Assembly (NCBI GenBank): GCA_027858955.1
Contig: JAQIBR010000109.1
Location: 1-41,355 of the forward strand
DNA from: Bacteroidales bacterium
GTDB lineage: Bacteria > Bacteroidota > Bacteroidia > Bacteroidales > UBA12170
DNA length: 41,355 nucleotides
Reading direction: 5' to 3'
The translations under genes were made by a program, and so were the position numbers. The notes under the pieces were generated by a model. The model did not search any database and was not told the DNA's origin. It worked only from the letters and a program-made list of their open reading frames with translations. Below are positions 8,279 through 17,492 of the stretch, piece by piece. Every line of letters starts with the position of its first letter. Within the stretch, counting starts at the first letter, position 1.

Positions 8279-11233
8279 TTGTTAACGTTTTTATCAACAA
8301 GATATTTTAGAGCACTCATCGCTATACTTGTATCCATTGCTGTTTCAATGGCTAGTTTTTCGTGTGGAAAGCCTTTGATACAAAGCGTAAGCAATAGTCA
8401 ATCTTTTGATATTAAAGACCTTAAGCCTGACTCTTTAGTTCTTGAAAGCGTACAGGTAGATACACTTGCCGTTGATAGTTCGTATGTTTTACCACGAGAA
8501 GCACAGTTGGCCGAAATTATTAAGCAAGATTCGACTAATACTATACTCTTTGATATTGAAGCAAGCAAGCAAGATGTATTGGTAGAGAAGAGAGAATTTG
8601 TTATAGACACAATTTCTGCTGCTAGTGTAATTATGCAACAAAAAACAGAGTTGTTAGATGAAATGACGGAAATTGAATCGAATGATTCTTTAGATTTAAA
8701 AATTATTGAGATCAATCCTGATAGCTTGATTGACGAAGGTGTATATCAATCTGATACGCTTGTAATGGATAGTGTATTTTCTCCTCAACAAGAATCGCAA
8801 TTGGACGAAATTGTTGAATACAATTCGGGCGATTCTTTGCGTTTTGATATTAAAAACCATAAGGTTTACCTTTTCAAAAGTGGAGTTATTGATTACGGAA
8901 ATATTAATCTTGTTGGCGATTATATGGAAATAGATTTCAATACTAATGAACTATTTTCAAAGGGAGTTGAAGATGAAGATGGTAAAATTATTGGAACACC
9001 CGTTTTTAAAGAGGATGAAAGATCATTTGAATCCAAACAATTACGCTATAATTTTGATACTAAGAAAGGCTTAATATTCGGTATGAAAACTGAAGAGGGA
9101 GAAGGTTTTATATTGGGTGAGAAAATAAAGAAAATGCCCGATGATATTATTTATTTGGATGGAGGCCAGTATACAACATGCGATCTTCCTGAACCGCATT
9201 TTTCTTTTCGGTTTAAGAAATCAAAAATAATTCCGGGGGGCATGATTATCACCGGGCCTGTTAATTTTCAAATAGAAGGTGTTCCTACTCCTTTAGTTTT
9301 GCCGTTTGGATTGTTTCCGGGAAAAAGCGGACAAACTTCTGGAATATTGATGCCTACATATGGTTCATCTACCAATCAAGGATACTATCTTATGAATGGA
9401 GGGTATTATTGGGCATTAAGCGATTATTTTGACCTTAGTTTACGCGGAAGTATTTATACAAGAGGGAGTTGGTCTTTGAATCCTAATTTTCGATACACGA
9501 AAAAATACCAGTATTCTGGTTCGTTTGATTTTAAATATGCTATAAATATCTTAGGAACTGAAGGTTCTCCTGATTATTCTCGAACTCGCGATTTCCGAAT
9601 CCAATGGTCACATAATCAGGATGCTAAAGCTCGACCAAATAGCAAATTTTCGGGCAATGTAAACATTGTAACAAGTTCTTTTAATCAGTATGAAACACAA
9701 AATACTTTTGAAAATAAACTTTCCAATACTTTTCAATCTAGTATTAACTATTCAACTAATTTCAATAAAAAGTGGTTTTTAAATGTAAACTTAGGTCATA
9801 GACAAAATACACTTAACAAGACTTTTGAATTGACTTTACCTGAGCTTTCACTTACGGGGACACAAATCTATCCTTTTCGCAAAAAAGGAAAAGTAGGTAA
9901 CTTAAAGTGGTACGATAATATTTCGTTGAAATATAGCATGACAGCACGAAATTCTGCATTAATGCCTGATTCTGTGTTTCTTCAACCGGAAATGCAAAAT
10001 TATTTCAAAAACGGAATTAAACATACTATCCCAATAAGTAGTACTATTAAATTATTAAAATACTTAACCTGGACAAATAGTGCCAGTTATACTGAAAGAT
10101 GGTATTCTCAAACCGTACAAAAATATTATGAAATTGAAAGCATTGATGATAATGGAAATGTGAGCGGAAGTGTAAATATAGATACTATTGGCGGTTTTAA
10201 AGCAGCTCGCGATTACAGCCTTTCTTCGAGTATTAATACACGTATTTATGGAATGTATAGGTTTGGTGATAATTCCCCAATTAGAGCTATTAGACATGTT
10301 TTAACTCCATCAGTATCATTTAGTTATCGTCCTGATTTTGGAGAAGATAAATACGGCTATTATGAAGAATATTATGATGAAGCGCGAGAGAGATTTGTTC
10401 AATATTCAATATTCGAAGGAGCCATTTATGGAGGTCCTTCAAGAGGTGAATCGGGAAGTTTAAATTTAAATGTTACAAATAATTTTGAAATGAAAGTGCG
10501 AGATAGAAATGATACTCTAACTGGCACCAGAAAAGTTGTTCTTATTGATAATCTTACACTTTCGACTAATTATAATATTGCCAAAGATAGTTTGCGCTGG
10601 GCACCTCTAATTCTTAGTGCACGAACAAAATTATTTAAAAATTTAGATTTGCGCTATTCAAGCGCCTTCGATCCTTATATACTAGATTCGGCCGGAACAA
10701 GTAATCTCAATCAATTCGAATGGACAGTAAATAAAAGAATTTTGAGATTAAAAAATGCTAGTTGGAATTTGGGGATTAACCTTAGTTTGAAAAACGATTC
10801 TTTTAAGAAAAAAGATAAAACTCTGGATGGAGATAATAATAAAGGAGCCAAAACCGGAAGCAAAGATGCAGCCCAACAGCCTATTATGCCCTGGAGTATT
10901 AATATAAATTATACTTTTCAATATATAAGCAATCATAGTTATCTGAATTACGTTTTGGATAAAGATCAAAAAATAGTGCAAACTTTAGGGTTTAACGGCA
11001 ATATACAATTAACTCCAAATTGGAAAGTGAGCGTTCGCTCGGGATATGATTTTCAAAATAAACAGATATCTTATACTTCCTTAGATGTTTACCGCGATAT
11101 GCATTGCTGGGAAATGCGATTTAATTGGATTCCGTTAGGTACTTGGAAGAGTTGGAATTTTGGTATAAACATTAAAGCTTCTGTGTTAAAAGATTTGAAA
11201 TATGAGAAGAAAAAATCTCATCTAGAAAATTAA
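8279..11233 (+). CDS. lptD: LPS-assembly outer-membrane protein LptD (OstA family)
   Basis: 984 residues, longer than most Bacteroidota LptD proteins. The OstA/LptA-like N-domain begins near residue 185 (DSLRFDIKNHKVYLFKSG ... NINLVGDYMEIDFNTNELFSKG). A large beta-barrel domain follows (about 320-975), with LptD-type segments such as PLVLPFGLFPGKSGQTSGILMP and many alternating aromatic strands. It inserts LPS into the outer leaflet with LptE, which is encoded at 27.5 kb. The start is uncertain. An in-frame stop at 8270 leaves TTG at 8279 as the only good start that keeps the signal-like segment (RALIAILVSIAVSMASFSC). The first ATG, at 8348, would remove most of it. The SFSC sequence resembles a lipobox, which would be odd for a barrel protein. 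Residues 49-191 hold a threefold degenerate repeat, listed separately. Confidence 0.9.
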   Translation: MLTFLSTRYFRALIAILVSIAVSMASFSCGKPLIQSVSNSQSFDIKDLKPDSLVLESVQVDTLAVDSSYVLPREAQLAEIIKQDSTNTILFDIEASKQDVLVEKREFVIDTISAASVIMQQKTELLDEMTEIESNDSLDLKIIEINPDSLIDEGVYQSDTLVMDSVFSPQQESQLDEIVEYNSGDSLRFDIKNHKVYLFKSGVIDYGNINLVGDYMEIDFNTNELFSKGVEDEDGKIIGTPVFKEDERSFESKQLRYNFDTKKGLIFGMKTEEGEGFILGEKIKKMPDDIIYLDGGQYTTCDLPEPHFSFRFKKSKIIPGGMIITGPVNFQIEGVPTPLVLPFGLFPGKSGQTSGILMPTYGSSTNQGYYLMNGGYYWALSDYFDLSLRGSIYTRGSWSLNPNFRYTKKYQYSGSFDFKYAINILGTEGSPDYSRTRDFRIQWSHNQDAKARPNSKFSGNVNIVTSSFNQYETQNTFENKLSNTFQSSINYSTNFNKKWFLNVNLGHRQNTLNKTFELTLPELSLTGTQIYPFRKKGKVGNLKWYDNISLKYSMTARNSALMPDSVFLQPEMQNYFKNGIKHTIPISSTIKLLKYLTWTNSASYTERWYSQTVQKYYEIESIDDNGNVSGSVNIDTIGGFKAARDYSLSSSINTRIYGMYRFGDNSPIRAIRHVLTPSVSFSYRPDFGEDKYGYYEEYYDEARERFVQYSIFEGAIYGGPSRGESGSLNLNVTNNFEMKVRDRNDTLTGTRKVVLIDNLTLSTNYNIAKDSLRWAPLILSARTKLFKNLDLRYSSAFDPYILDSAGTSNLNQFEWTVNKRILRLKNASWNLGINLSLKNDSFKKKDKTLDGDNNKGAKTGSKDAAQQPIMPWSININYTFQYISNHSYLNYVLDKDQKIVQTLGFNGNIQLTPNWKVSVRSGYDFQNKQISYTSLDVYRDMHCWEMRFNWIPLGTWKSWNFGINIKASVLKDLKYEKKKSHLEN
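8423..8851 (+). repeat. Three degenerate repeats in the N-terminal extension of LptD
   Basis: Residues 49-93, 108-144 and 147-191 follow one pattern: (K/N)PDSLxxExV...DTLxVDS, then a Gln/Glu-rich QL(A/D)EI helix, then DS..LxFDI. Unit 1 has PDSLVLES...EAQLAEI...ILFDI. Unit 2 has VIDTIS...KTELLDEM...SLDLKI. Unit 3 has PDSLIDEG...ESQLDEI...SLRFDI and runs straight into the OstA domain. The DNA copies have diverged, so the duplication is old. Confidence 0.65.
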
Positions 11234-11313
11234 GATATACTCCCTTACCTATAAAAAGCTCCTACTGTTTTGTTTTTTTGATAATTTCGTAGCATAAATA
11301 AAAAAACCAAATT

Positions 11314-11691
11314 ATGAAAAAAATCATTCACACAGATAAAGCTCCAAAAGCTTTAGGGCCATACAGTCAGGCAGTAGAAGCCAATGGTACTTTATATATT
11401 TCCGGTCAGGTACCCATTGATCCAAAAGTAAACAAAGTAGTTGAAGGTGGAATTACTGAGCAAACTACTCAGGTTATGGAAAATATTGGAGCAATTTTAG
11501 AAGAAGCAGGCTATAGTTTTTCTAATGTTGTAAAATCGACTTGTTTGTTAAGCGATATGGCCAACTTTGCTGCTATGAATGCTGTGTACGGATCATATTA
11601 TACACAAAATCATCCTGCTAGAGCAGCTTTTGCTGTGAAAGAATTGCCTTTAGGCGTGATGATTGAAATTGAAACTATTGCAGTAAAATAA
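11314..11691 (+). CDS. ridA: RidA family reactive-intermediate deaminase
   Basis: 125 residues, the exact size of RidA/YjgF/UK114 proteins. Signature: APKALGPYSQAVEANGTLYISGQVPIDP at the N-terminus, then VVKSTCLLSDMANFAAMNAVYGSYY, and the closing PARAAFAVKELPLGVMIEIETIA. Arg in the HPARAAF segment corresponds to the substrate-carboxylate Arg of true RidA enzymes. RidA hydrolyses 2-aminoacrylate and related imines made by PLP enzymes, protecting those enzymes in the cytoplasm. It has no signal peptide. The S46 peptidase gene begins 28 bases later on the same strand, so co-transcription is possible. Confidence 0.95.
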   Translation: MKKIIHTDKAPKALGPYSQAVEANGTLYISGQVPIDPKVNKVVEGGITEQTTQVMENIGAILEEAGYSFSNVVKSTCLLSDMANFAAMNAVYGSYYTQNHPARAAFAVKELPLGVMIEIETIAVK

Positions 11692-11719
11692 TTTTAGTAT
11701 TTAAGAAAACTAATTGATT

Positions 11720-13882
11720 ATGAAGAAATTAATAGTTGCCTTTTTTGTATTTATAAGTTTGACAAATGTCGATTTGTATGCAAAAGAAGGAATGTGGGTT
11801 CCATTGTTTTTGCAGCAGTTGAATGAGGCGGAAATGAAGAAAATGGGCTTAAACATTACAGCTGAAGATATTTATAGTATTTCGCAAGCCAGCCTTAAAG
11901 ATGCTATTGTAATTTTTGGTAGGGGATGTACTGGCGAAGTAGTGTCTGATCAAGGTCTGGTTTTAACCAATCACCATTGTGGTTATGGTGCCATTCAAAA
12001 TCATAGTTCTATCGAACACGATTATCTGACAGATGGTTTTTGGGCAATGAATCGTGATGAGGAACTTTCGAATCCAGGCTTATCTGTTACTTTTTTGGTA
12101 GAAATGCGCGAAGTAACAGACAGTGTTTTGCTGGATGTAACTGATGAGATGGAAGAAGCTGATCGTCAGCAATTAATAGATAAAAACATTAAAAAAATTA
12201 TTGCAGATGAGCCAGTTGTTGAGGGAAATAATGTAATTGTTAAACCTTTCTTCAGTGGTAACCGATATATTTTGTTCGTTTACGATGTTTTTACTGATGT
12301 ACGTTTAGTTGGAGCACCTCCTTCAAATATCGGAAAATTTGGTGGCGATACTGATAATTGGATGTGGCCTAGACATACCGGGGATTTTTCAGTTTTTAGA
12401 ATCTATGCAGATTCAAATAATCGACCAGCAAAATATTCCGCCGACAACATACCATATACTCCCAAAAAGCATTTAAGCATTTCCTTAAAAGGAGCCAATA
12501 AAGATGATTTTACATTTATCTTTGGATATCCCGGAACAACTAAAGAATATTTGCCTTCCGACGAAATAAGACTTATTACACAAGTTGAAAACCCAGTTAG
12601 AATTAAGTTGCGAACACTTCGTCTAAACAAAATGAAAGCAGCTCAAAATTCCGATCCTAAAGTTCGTATTCAGTATGCCGGAAAAGTTGCATCCATTGCT
12701 AACAGCTGGAAAAGGTGGCAAGGAGAAAATAAAGGAATTAAGAGATTAGATGCAATCGCTGTTAAGCAAAAATTAGAGAAAAATATTCAATCTTGGGTTG
12801 ATGCAGATGAAAACAGAAAGGCAAAGTATGATAATTTGATTCCTTCTTTTCGAAAATTATATGCGGATATGACTCCACTTCGATTAAAGTATCAGTATTA
12901 TCGAGAAGCTGGAATGGGAATTGAAATTATTAGCTTTGCAAGTCGATTTACTCGCTTGATAAACCTTGTAAATGATGAAAAGGTCGATGCAGATAAAATT
13001 AAAAAAGCAAGCGAAAGCCTAAAGGAGTATAGTACAGGATTTTATAAAAATTATGTAGTGGCAATTGATAAACAAGTAGCAGCGGATTTATTAAGAGAAT
13101 TTGCCGATGCTTATCCAAGTGCTGAACTTCCTGAAGCATTGCAAGATATTCAATTGAAGTATAAAAGCGATTTTGCTGCATTTTCGGCTAAGATGATGCG
13201 GAAAAGTTTATTTACTGATCAAAGCGCGATCGAAGCTATTATAAATAATCCTGATAAAAAAGCAATGAAAAAGATCGCCAAAGATCCTGCTTTTATTCTT
13301 GCTAAATCATTTATCGATTATGGCAATAAGATTAATGAGGAGATCAAAGATTTAGAATATCAATCTGTTGCTTTACGTCGAAATTATATGAAGCTTCAAA
13401 TGGAATATGATTCCGATAAGGTTTTTTATCCTGATGCAAATTTCACTATGCGTATTGCCTATGGTTTTGTTGATGATTATAAACCAAGAGATGCTGTTAA
13501 ATATGAGTTTTTTACAACTTTAGATGGTATTATGGATAAAGAAGATCCTGAAATTTACGATTATGTAGTTGAAGAAAAGCTTAAAGAGCTCCATAGCACT
13601 AAAGATTATGGTCGATATGCCGATGCTGACGGAACTATTCATGTAGGTTTCACAGCATCAAATCATACAACAGGAGGAAATTCCGGTAGTCCAATTTTTA
13701 ATGCCGACGGTCATCTGATTGGGATTAATTTCGATCGTAATTGGGAAGGAACTATGAGCGATTTGATGTATGATCCCAACCAATGTCGAAATATTTCCAT
13801 CGATATCCGTTATTGTTTATTTATCATCGATAAATTTGCTGGAGCAGGTCATTTGGTCGATGAAATGACATTGATAGAGTAA
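11720..13882 (+). CDS. S46 family dipeptidyl peptidase, DPP11-like (Asp/Glu-specific)
   Basis: I start at the ATG at 11720 (720 residues); a TTG two codons earlier is possible but unneeded. A signal peptide (about 1-21, MKKLIVAFFVFISL) is followed by the family's KEGMWVP. The chymotrypsin-fold triad is visible: TNHHCGYGAIQ (His85/86), an Asp in the FGGDTDNWMWPRH region, and Ser655 in TTGGNSGSP. Arg673, in NFDRNWE 18 residues after the Ser, is the residue that in characterised S46 enzymes sets a preference for acidic P1 residues (DPP11), where DPP7 has Gly. It probably removes Xaa-Asp/Glu dipeptides in the periplasm. Family certain, specificity strong inference. Confidence 0.93.
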   Translation: MKKLIVAFFVFISLTNVDLYAKEGMWVPLFLQQLNEAEMKKMGLNITAEDIYSISQASLKDAIVIFGRGCTGEVVSDQGLVLTNHHCGYGAIQNHSSIEHDYLTDGFWAMNRDEELSNPGLSVTFLVEMREVTDSVLLDVTDEMEEADRQQLIDKNIKKIIADEPVVEGNNVIVKPFFSGNRYILFVYDVFTDVRLVGAPPSNIGKFGGDTDNWMWPRHTGDFSVFRIYADSNNRPAKYSADNIPYTPKKHLSISLKGANKDDFTFIFGYPGTTKEYLPSDEIRLITQVENPVRIKLRTLRLNKMKAAQNSDPKVRIQYAGKVASIANSWKRWQGENKGIKRLDAIAVKQKLEKNIQSWVDADENRKAKYDNLIPSFRKLYADMTPLRLKYQYYREAGMGIEIISFASRFTRLINLVNDEKVDADKIKKASESLKEYSTGFYKNYVVAIDKQVAADLLREFADAYPSAELPEALQDIQLKYKSDFAAFSAKMMRKSLFTDQSAIEAIINNPDKKAMKKIAKDPAFILAKSFIDYGNKINEEIKDLEYQSVALRRNYMKLQMEYDSDKVFYPDANFTMRIAYGFVDDYKPRDAVKYEFFTTLDGIMDKEDPEIYDYVVEEKLKELHSTKDYGRYADADGTIHVGFTASNHTTGGNSGSPIFNADGHLIGINFDRNWEGTMSDLMYDPNQCRNISIDIRYCLFIIDKFAGAGHLVDEMTLIE

Positions 13883-13902
13883 AAGATAGAAAGTACGATA
13901 TT

Positions 13903-13929
13903 AAAAAGCCTTGGTTTCAGGGTCTTTTT
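13903..13929. terminator. Bidirectional terminator between convergent S46 peptidase and yitT-like genes
   Basis: AAAAAGCC (13903-13910) pairs with GG(GT)CTTTTT (13921-13929), with a small bulge. The A-run and T-run serve one direction each. It lies between convergent genes and touches the stop codon of the minus-strand gene. Confidence 0.5.
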
Positions 13930-14813
13930 TATTCTTCTGTAATCGATTTAAAACCTTCGCCTAATATTTCATTAGCATTGATTACCGTAAGGAAAGCGTT
14001 TGGGTCAACTCTATGTATAAAATCTTTTAAAATAGCTAACTCTCTCCGACTAACTACAGTAAAAATAATGGATTTTTCTGTACCTTTATACATCCCTTTT
14101 CCATTTAAAAGGGTTCCTCCACGTTTTAAATCGACTAAAATCTTCTCGCGTATTTCTTCTTGTTTATCCGAAATGATAAAAAGTGTTTTATCATAATCTA
14201 ATCCTTGAAGCACAATATCAATTACTTTTCCACTAATAAAAATGACTATCCACGAATATAGTGGAATTTCCCACCTTCCAAAAGCAGCTAAACCTATTAA
14301 AACAATTGCAGAGTCTACCATTATCATTAGTTGTCCAATAGGTAAACTAGTGTATTTTGCAAATATCATTGCTATAATATCAGATCCACCTGATGTAGCT
14401 CTGGATTTGAAAACTAATCCCAATCCTAACCCAATTAATACGCCACCAAAAATGGCAGATAAAAGTGCATCATCTTGAACTAAAGGCTCATAGCCGTATG
14501 TCCATTCCAATATGGAAACCCAAAAAGAAGTTGCTAAAAATCCAACAACAGTTTTTATTCCAAATCTTGGCCCCAGTATCTTTATCCCAAGAATAGTTAG
14601 TGGAATATCCATAACCAATGCAGATAATCCTATAGGAAAACCAAAAAGGTGATGCAGGATAATTGCAATACCATATACACCACCCGGTGCGAGTTTATAG
14701 GGGCTAATAAAAAGCACAAAGCCGGAAGCCATAATAAATGTACCGACCAATATTAAGGAGTACACTATAAACCAATCTTTTGAGAGGAATTTTTCTTTTG
14801 TTACAAAGGCCAT
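13929..14813 (-). CDS. YitT family membrane protein (DUF161 + DUF2179)
   Basis: 294 residues. The N-terminal part (about 15-205) has five or six membrane helices with the family's GFVLFISPYKLAPGGVYGIAII and FGGVLIGLGLGLVFKSRATSGGSDII signatures. The C-terminal soluble DUF2179 domain (about 215-285) contains KRGGTLLNGKGMYKGTEKSII and ends near VDPNAFLTVINANEILGEGF. YitT proteins are widespread and may be small-molecule exporters, but no substrate is established. It is a single-gene transcription unit between two convergent or divergent neighbours. Confidence 0.93.
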   Translation of the reverse strand: MAFVTKEKFLSKDWFIVYSLILVGTFIMASGFVLFISPYKLAPGGVYGIAIILHHLFGFPIGLSALVMDIPLTILGIKILGPRFGIKTVVGFLATSFWVSILEWTYGYEPLVQDDALLSAIFGGVLIGLGLGLVFKSRATSGGSDIIAMIFAKYTSLPIGQLMIMVDSAIVLIGLAAFGRWEIPLYSWIVIFISGKVIDIVLQGLDYDKTLFIISDKQEEIREKILVDLKRGGTLLNGKGMYKGTEKSIIFTVVSRRELAILKDFIHRVDPNAFLTVINANEILGEGFKSITEE

Positions 14814-14839
14814 TTTATATCAATTTTAAAAAAAGGCTG

Positions 14840-14847
14840 CAAAAGTA
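14840..14847 (-). promoter_or_regulatory. -7 element (TACTTTTG) ahead of the yitT-like gene
   Basis: Exact TAnnTTTG on the minus strand, 26 bases before the ATG at 14813. The common downstream context TTTGCAGCC is also present. No clear TTG is found at the -33 position. Confidence 0.5.
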
Positions 14848-15018
14848 AGTAAATAGAATATTTGGAGCTATACTAAAGGAAAAATAATTGCGTTAATTCT
14901 GTGTTAAATTGATTAAAAACTTTATAAGCGTTTTCGATATATTTTATTGAAGAAATCGGCTTGGATATTTTTTTTACATTTACGACTTTTAATTAGCATA
15001 CAAATTAGAGTTGAACCT

Positions 15019-15942
15019 ATGATTAAATGGCTTAAAATAATTGCTTTTTCTGTTAGTATAATTTTGGTTGTGGAAGCTAAATCCCAACAAGAGCAATCAT
15101 TTACGCAATTTATGTTTCAACAAGCTGTGTTTAATCCTGCTGTAAATGGAAATGAGCCAAACATACAATTAAACGGATTAATGAGACAGCAATGGATAGG
15201 CCTATCTGGTGCCCCCGAAACATTTTTTGTTAATATTCATGCTCCGGTAAGTTTTTTAAAAGGAGGAGTTGGCGCTACTATCATTAACGATAAGATTGGA
15301 GCTTTTACATCTACAGGATTAAAATTGGCTTATGCTTATCGAACTAATTTCTGGCAAGGCAAATTAAGCTTAGGCGTGAGTGCTGGATTAATTAATAAGG
15401 CTATTAATTATTCGTATTTTAATATACAGAACGACCCTCTCTTAGTTGGTTCAAGTGAAGAAAGCGGAATGATTTTTAATGTCGATATAGGCGTTTATTA
15501 TGAAGAAAAAGATCATTACTATTTCGGTGTTTCATCAACACAGTTTAATCAGGGAAGTATGAATATTGAAGGCGGACAAACTTCCTTAAAACGTAATGTT
15601 TATATTCATGGAGGGTATTTTTTCGCTTTACGACAAATTCCTCATATTGTATTTCATCCTTCAGCTATGACAGTATATACAGTTGGAGCTCCAATACAAA
15701 TTAACCTTGGAATTACAGGTGAATACAATAAAAAGTTTTGGGGAGGCGTTATCTATAAACATCAAAGCGGAATTGGTTTATTGGCAGGTATCTATTATAG
15801 GCAGTTTAGTGCAGGTTACGCCTATGAGATTAATACCACACCTTTAAGGAATGGAGGATCGCATGAATTGATGATTGGATATCGATTTTTAATCGAAGTA
15901 ATTAAAGGGAATAAGAGTTATAAAAATACTAGATATTTATAG
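15019..15942 (+). CDS. porP: PorP/SprF family type IX secretion membrane protein
   Basis: I start at the ATG at 15019 (307 residues). The longer reading from TTG 14947 adds 24 residues of unlikely sequence and covers the probable promoter and leader. The signal peptide is MIKWLKIIAFSVSIILVVEAKSQ. The mature protein opens with QSFTQFMFQQAVFNPAVNG, the standard PorP/SprF beginning, and continues as an outer-membrane beta-barrel with LMRQQWIGLSGAPETFFVNIHAPV. PorP/SprF proteins work with the PorK/N ring, and some attach to adhesin or motor cargo. Its place directly before gldK matches the porPKLMN order known from Porphyromonas. A possible second promoter lies between it and gldK. Confidence 0.92.
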   Translation: MIKWLKIIAFSVSIILVVEAKSQQEQSFTQFMFQQAVFNPAVNGNEPNIQLNGLMRQQWIGLSGAPETFFVNIHAPVSFLKGGVGATIINDKIGAFTSTGLKLAYAYRTNFWQGKLSLGVSAGLINKAINYSYFNIQNDPLLVGSSEESGMIFNVDIGVYYEEKDHYYFGVSSTQFNQGSMNIEGGQTSLKRNVYIHGGYFFALRQIPHIVFHPSAMTVYTVGAPIQINLGITGEYNKKFWGGVIYKHQSGIGLLAGIYYRQFSAGYAYEINTTPLRNGGSHELMIGYRFLIEVIKGNKSYKNTRYL

Positions 15943-15951
15943 AAACATTGT

Positions 15952-15959
15952 TATATTTG
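15952..15959 (+). promoter_or_regulatory. -7 element (TATATTTG) ahead of gldK
   Basis: Exact TAnnTTTG match just after the porP stop codon and 57 bases before the gldK ATG. There is no good -33 TTG. It may give gldKLMN expression independent of porP. Confidence 0.4.
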
Positions 15960-16015
15960 TGTTGGATTTGCTTGGTAAATCATGAAAATCTCAGACTATT
16001 AAGACTGCTTAAAAT

Positions 16016-17455
16016 ATGAGAAAACTATTTGTTTTATTGTCAGTAATACTGGCTTTTTCTGCTTGTAAAAATTCTGGCAATGGGGAATTAATTGGAGTTC
16101 AAAAAAGATCATCATTTTATCCATCGGCACCATACGGAATGGCTTTTGTTCCTCTAGGTTCTTTTACAATTGGCGTTGGTGATCAAAATATTCCTTTCGC
16201 TCAAGATCATGAAGCAAAAACAGTTTCTGTGCAATCTTTTTATATCGACGAAACGGAAATTACTAATAATGAGTATCGCCAATTTGTACATTGGGTTCGC
16301 GACTCTATCGCCCGAACACTTATTGCTCAGAAAAATTTTGAATTAGCAAAAGAATATAAGCAAATATATAAAAATGATGATCCCGACCTTATCACTGAAG
16401 ATGAACTAGAAACAAGACCTTTAAATTGGGATACAAAATTGGATTGGAATTTAATAGATGCAGTCGATCAAGATAACCCTGACCCTGATGCCGAAAAACT
16501 TCTAGAAGAAATGTTTATTCCAAATAATGAGCGCTTTTTTGGAAAAAGACAAATTGATTCTAGAAAATTAGTATATGAATATTTTTGGATAGATCTTTTA
16601 GCTGCTTCTAGGAAGGAATATGTTCAAGACAATAGCGGTTATGCTGTTTCTGATCCTGATTTACCAAGTGAGCGTGGAAGTTTTGCTAACCGACCACAAG
16701 GATATCAAGACAGAAGTGTTTATATTAAAAGAGAAGCCATAAACATTTATCCAGATACTCTTTCTTGGATTAGCGACTTTACATATTCTTATAACGATCC
16801 AATGGCAAAAAACTATTTTTGGCATCCTACATACGATAATTATCCTGTAGTGGGTGTTAATTGGAAACAAGCAAATGCTTTTGCGTATTGGCGTACAGAA
16901 TTAATGAATTCTCATTTGTCTCGAAAAGGTCAAGTTACTATTAATGAATTCCGTTTGCCATCAGAGGTTGAATGGGAGTGGGCAGCTCGTGGTGGTTGGG
17001 ATCTAAACCCATATCCTTGGGGTGGTCCATATCTTACTAACGATCAAGGTTGTTTCCTTGCTAATTTTAAACCACAAAGAGGTAATTATGTTGCCGATGG
17101 AGGCATGCAAACTGTTATTGTTGCTCATTATCCGGCCAATGATTGGGGATTGTATGATATGTCAGGAAATGTATCAGAATGGACTATAAGTGCTTACGAC
17201 GAATCATCCTACAATTTTACTTGGGATATGAATCCCAACTATGCATATAATGCAAAAGAAAACGACCCCCCTCAAATGAAGAAAAAAGTTATTCGTGGAG
17301 GTAGTTGGAAAGATATTGGTTACTTCTTGCAAGTAAGTACTAGACAGTATGAATATCAGGATACTGCAAAGTCTTATATAGGATTTAGATGTATGCAAAC
17401 TTATTTGGGACGTGCGGAGGGTGATTCTAAACGTTCTTCTGAAATTTACAAGTAA
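16016..17455 (+). CDS. gldK: GldK/PorK, T9SS ring lipoprotein
   Basis: 479 residues. Lipoprotein signal MRKLFVLLSVILAFSAC with the lipidated Cys17. The body is a formylglycine-generating-enzyme-like (FGE-sulfatase) fold. It starts with MAFVPLGSFTIGVGDQN and YIDETEITNNEYRQFV, then FRLPSEVEWEWAARGGWD, LYDMSGNVSEWT and VIRGGSWKD, and ends GFRCMQTYLG. In GldK this fold is structural, not catalytic. With GldN it forms the large periplasmic ring under the outer membrane. A roughly 200-residue insert (about 85-280) is typical of GldK/PorK and absent from plain FGE enzymes. It is followed by gldL after 37 bp. Confidence 0.96.
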   Translation: MRKLFVLLSVILAFSACKNSGNGELIGVQKRSSFYPSAPYGMAFVPLGSFTIGVGDQNIPFAQDHEAKTVSVQSFYIDETEITNNEYRQFVHWVRDSIARTLIAQKNFELAKEYKQIYKNDDPDLITEDELETRPLNWDTKLDWNLIDAVDQDNPDPDAEKLLEEMFIPNNERFFGKRQIDSRKLVYEYFWIDLLAASRKEYVQDNSGYAVSDPDLPSERGSFANRPQGYQDRSVYIKREAINIYPDTLSWISDFTYSYNDPMAKNYFWHPTYDNYPVVGVNWKQANAFAYWRTELMNSHLSRKGQVTINEFRLPSEVEWEWAARGGWDLNPYPWGGPYLTNDQGCFLANFKPQRGNYVADGGMQTVIVAHYPANDWGLYDMSGNVSEWTISAYDESSYNFTWDMNPNYAYNAKENDPPQMKKKVIRGGSWKDIGYFLQVSTRQYEYQDTAKSYIGFRCMQTYLGRAEGDSKRSSEIYK

Positions 17456-17492
17456 AAAATCAATTTTAAACTTAAAAAAAAACCAATGAGTT

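Noticed and set aside
8082-8285. 67-codon plus-strand frame antisense to the amidase 5' end
   Set aside because: It lies opposite the amidase coding start and has hydrophobic composition from the antisense of a signal segment; no family resemblance.
8176-8394. 72-codon minus-strand frame overlapping the lptD start and touching the amidase start
   Set aside because: It starts with TTG after a stop, covers the LptD signal region on the other strand and matches no family I know. I prefer LptD, but this overlap is why the lptD start is marked uncertain.
14947-15018. 24-residue N-terminal extension of PorP from TTG 14947
   Set aside because: The ATG at 15019 begins a clean signal peptide; the extension would place a second hydrophobic stretch before it and lies over a probable leader.
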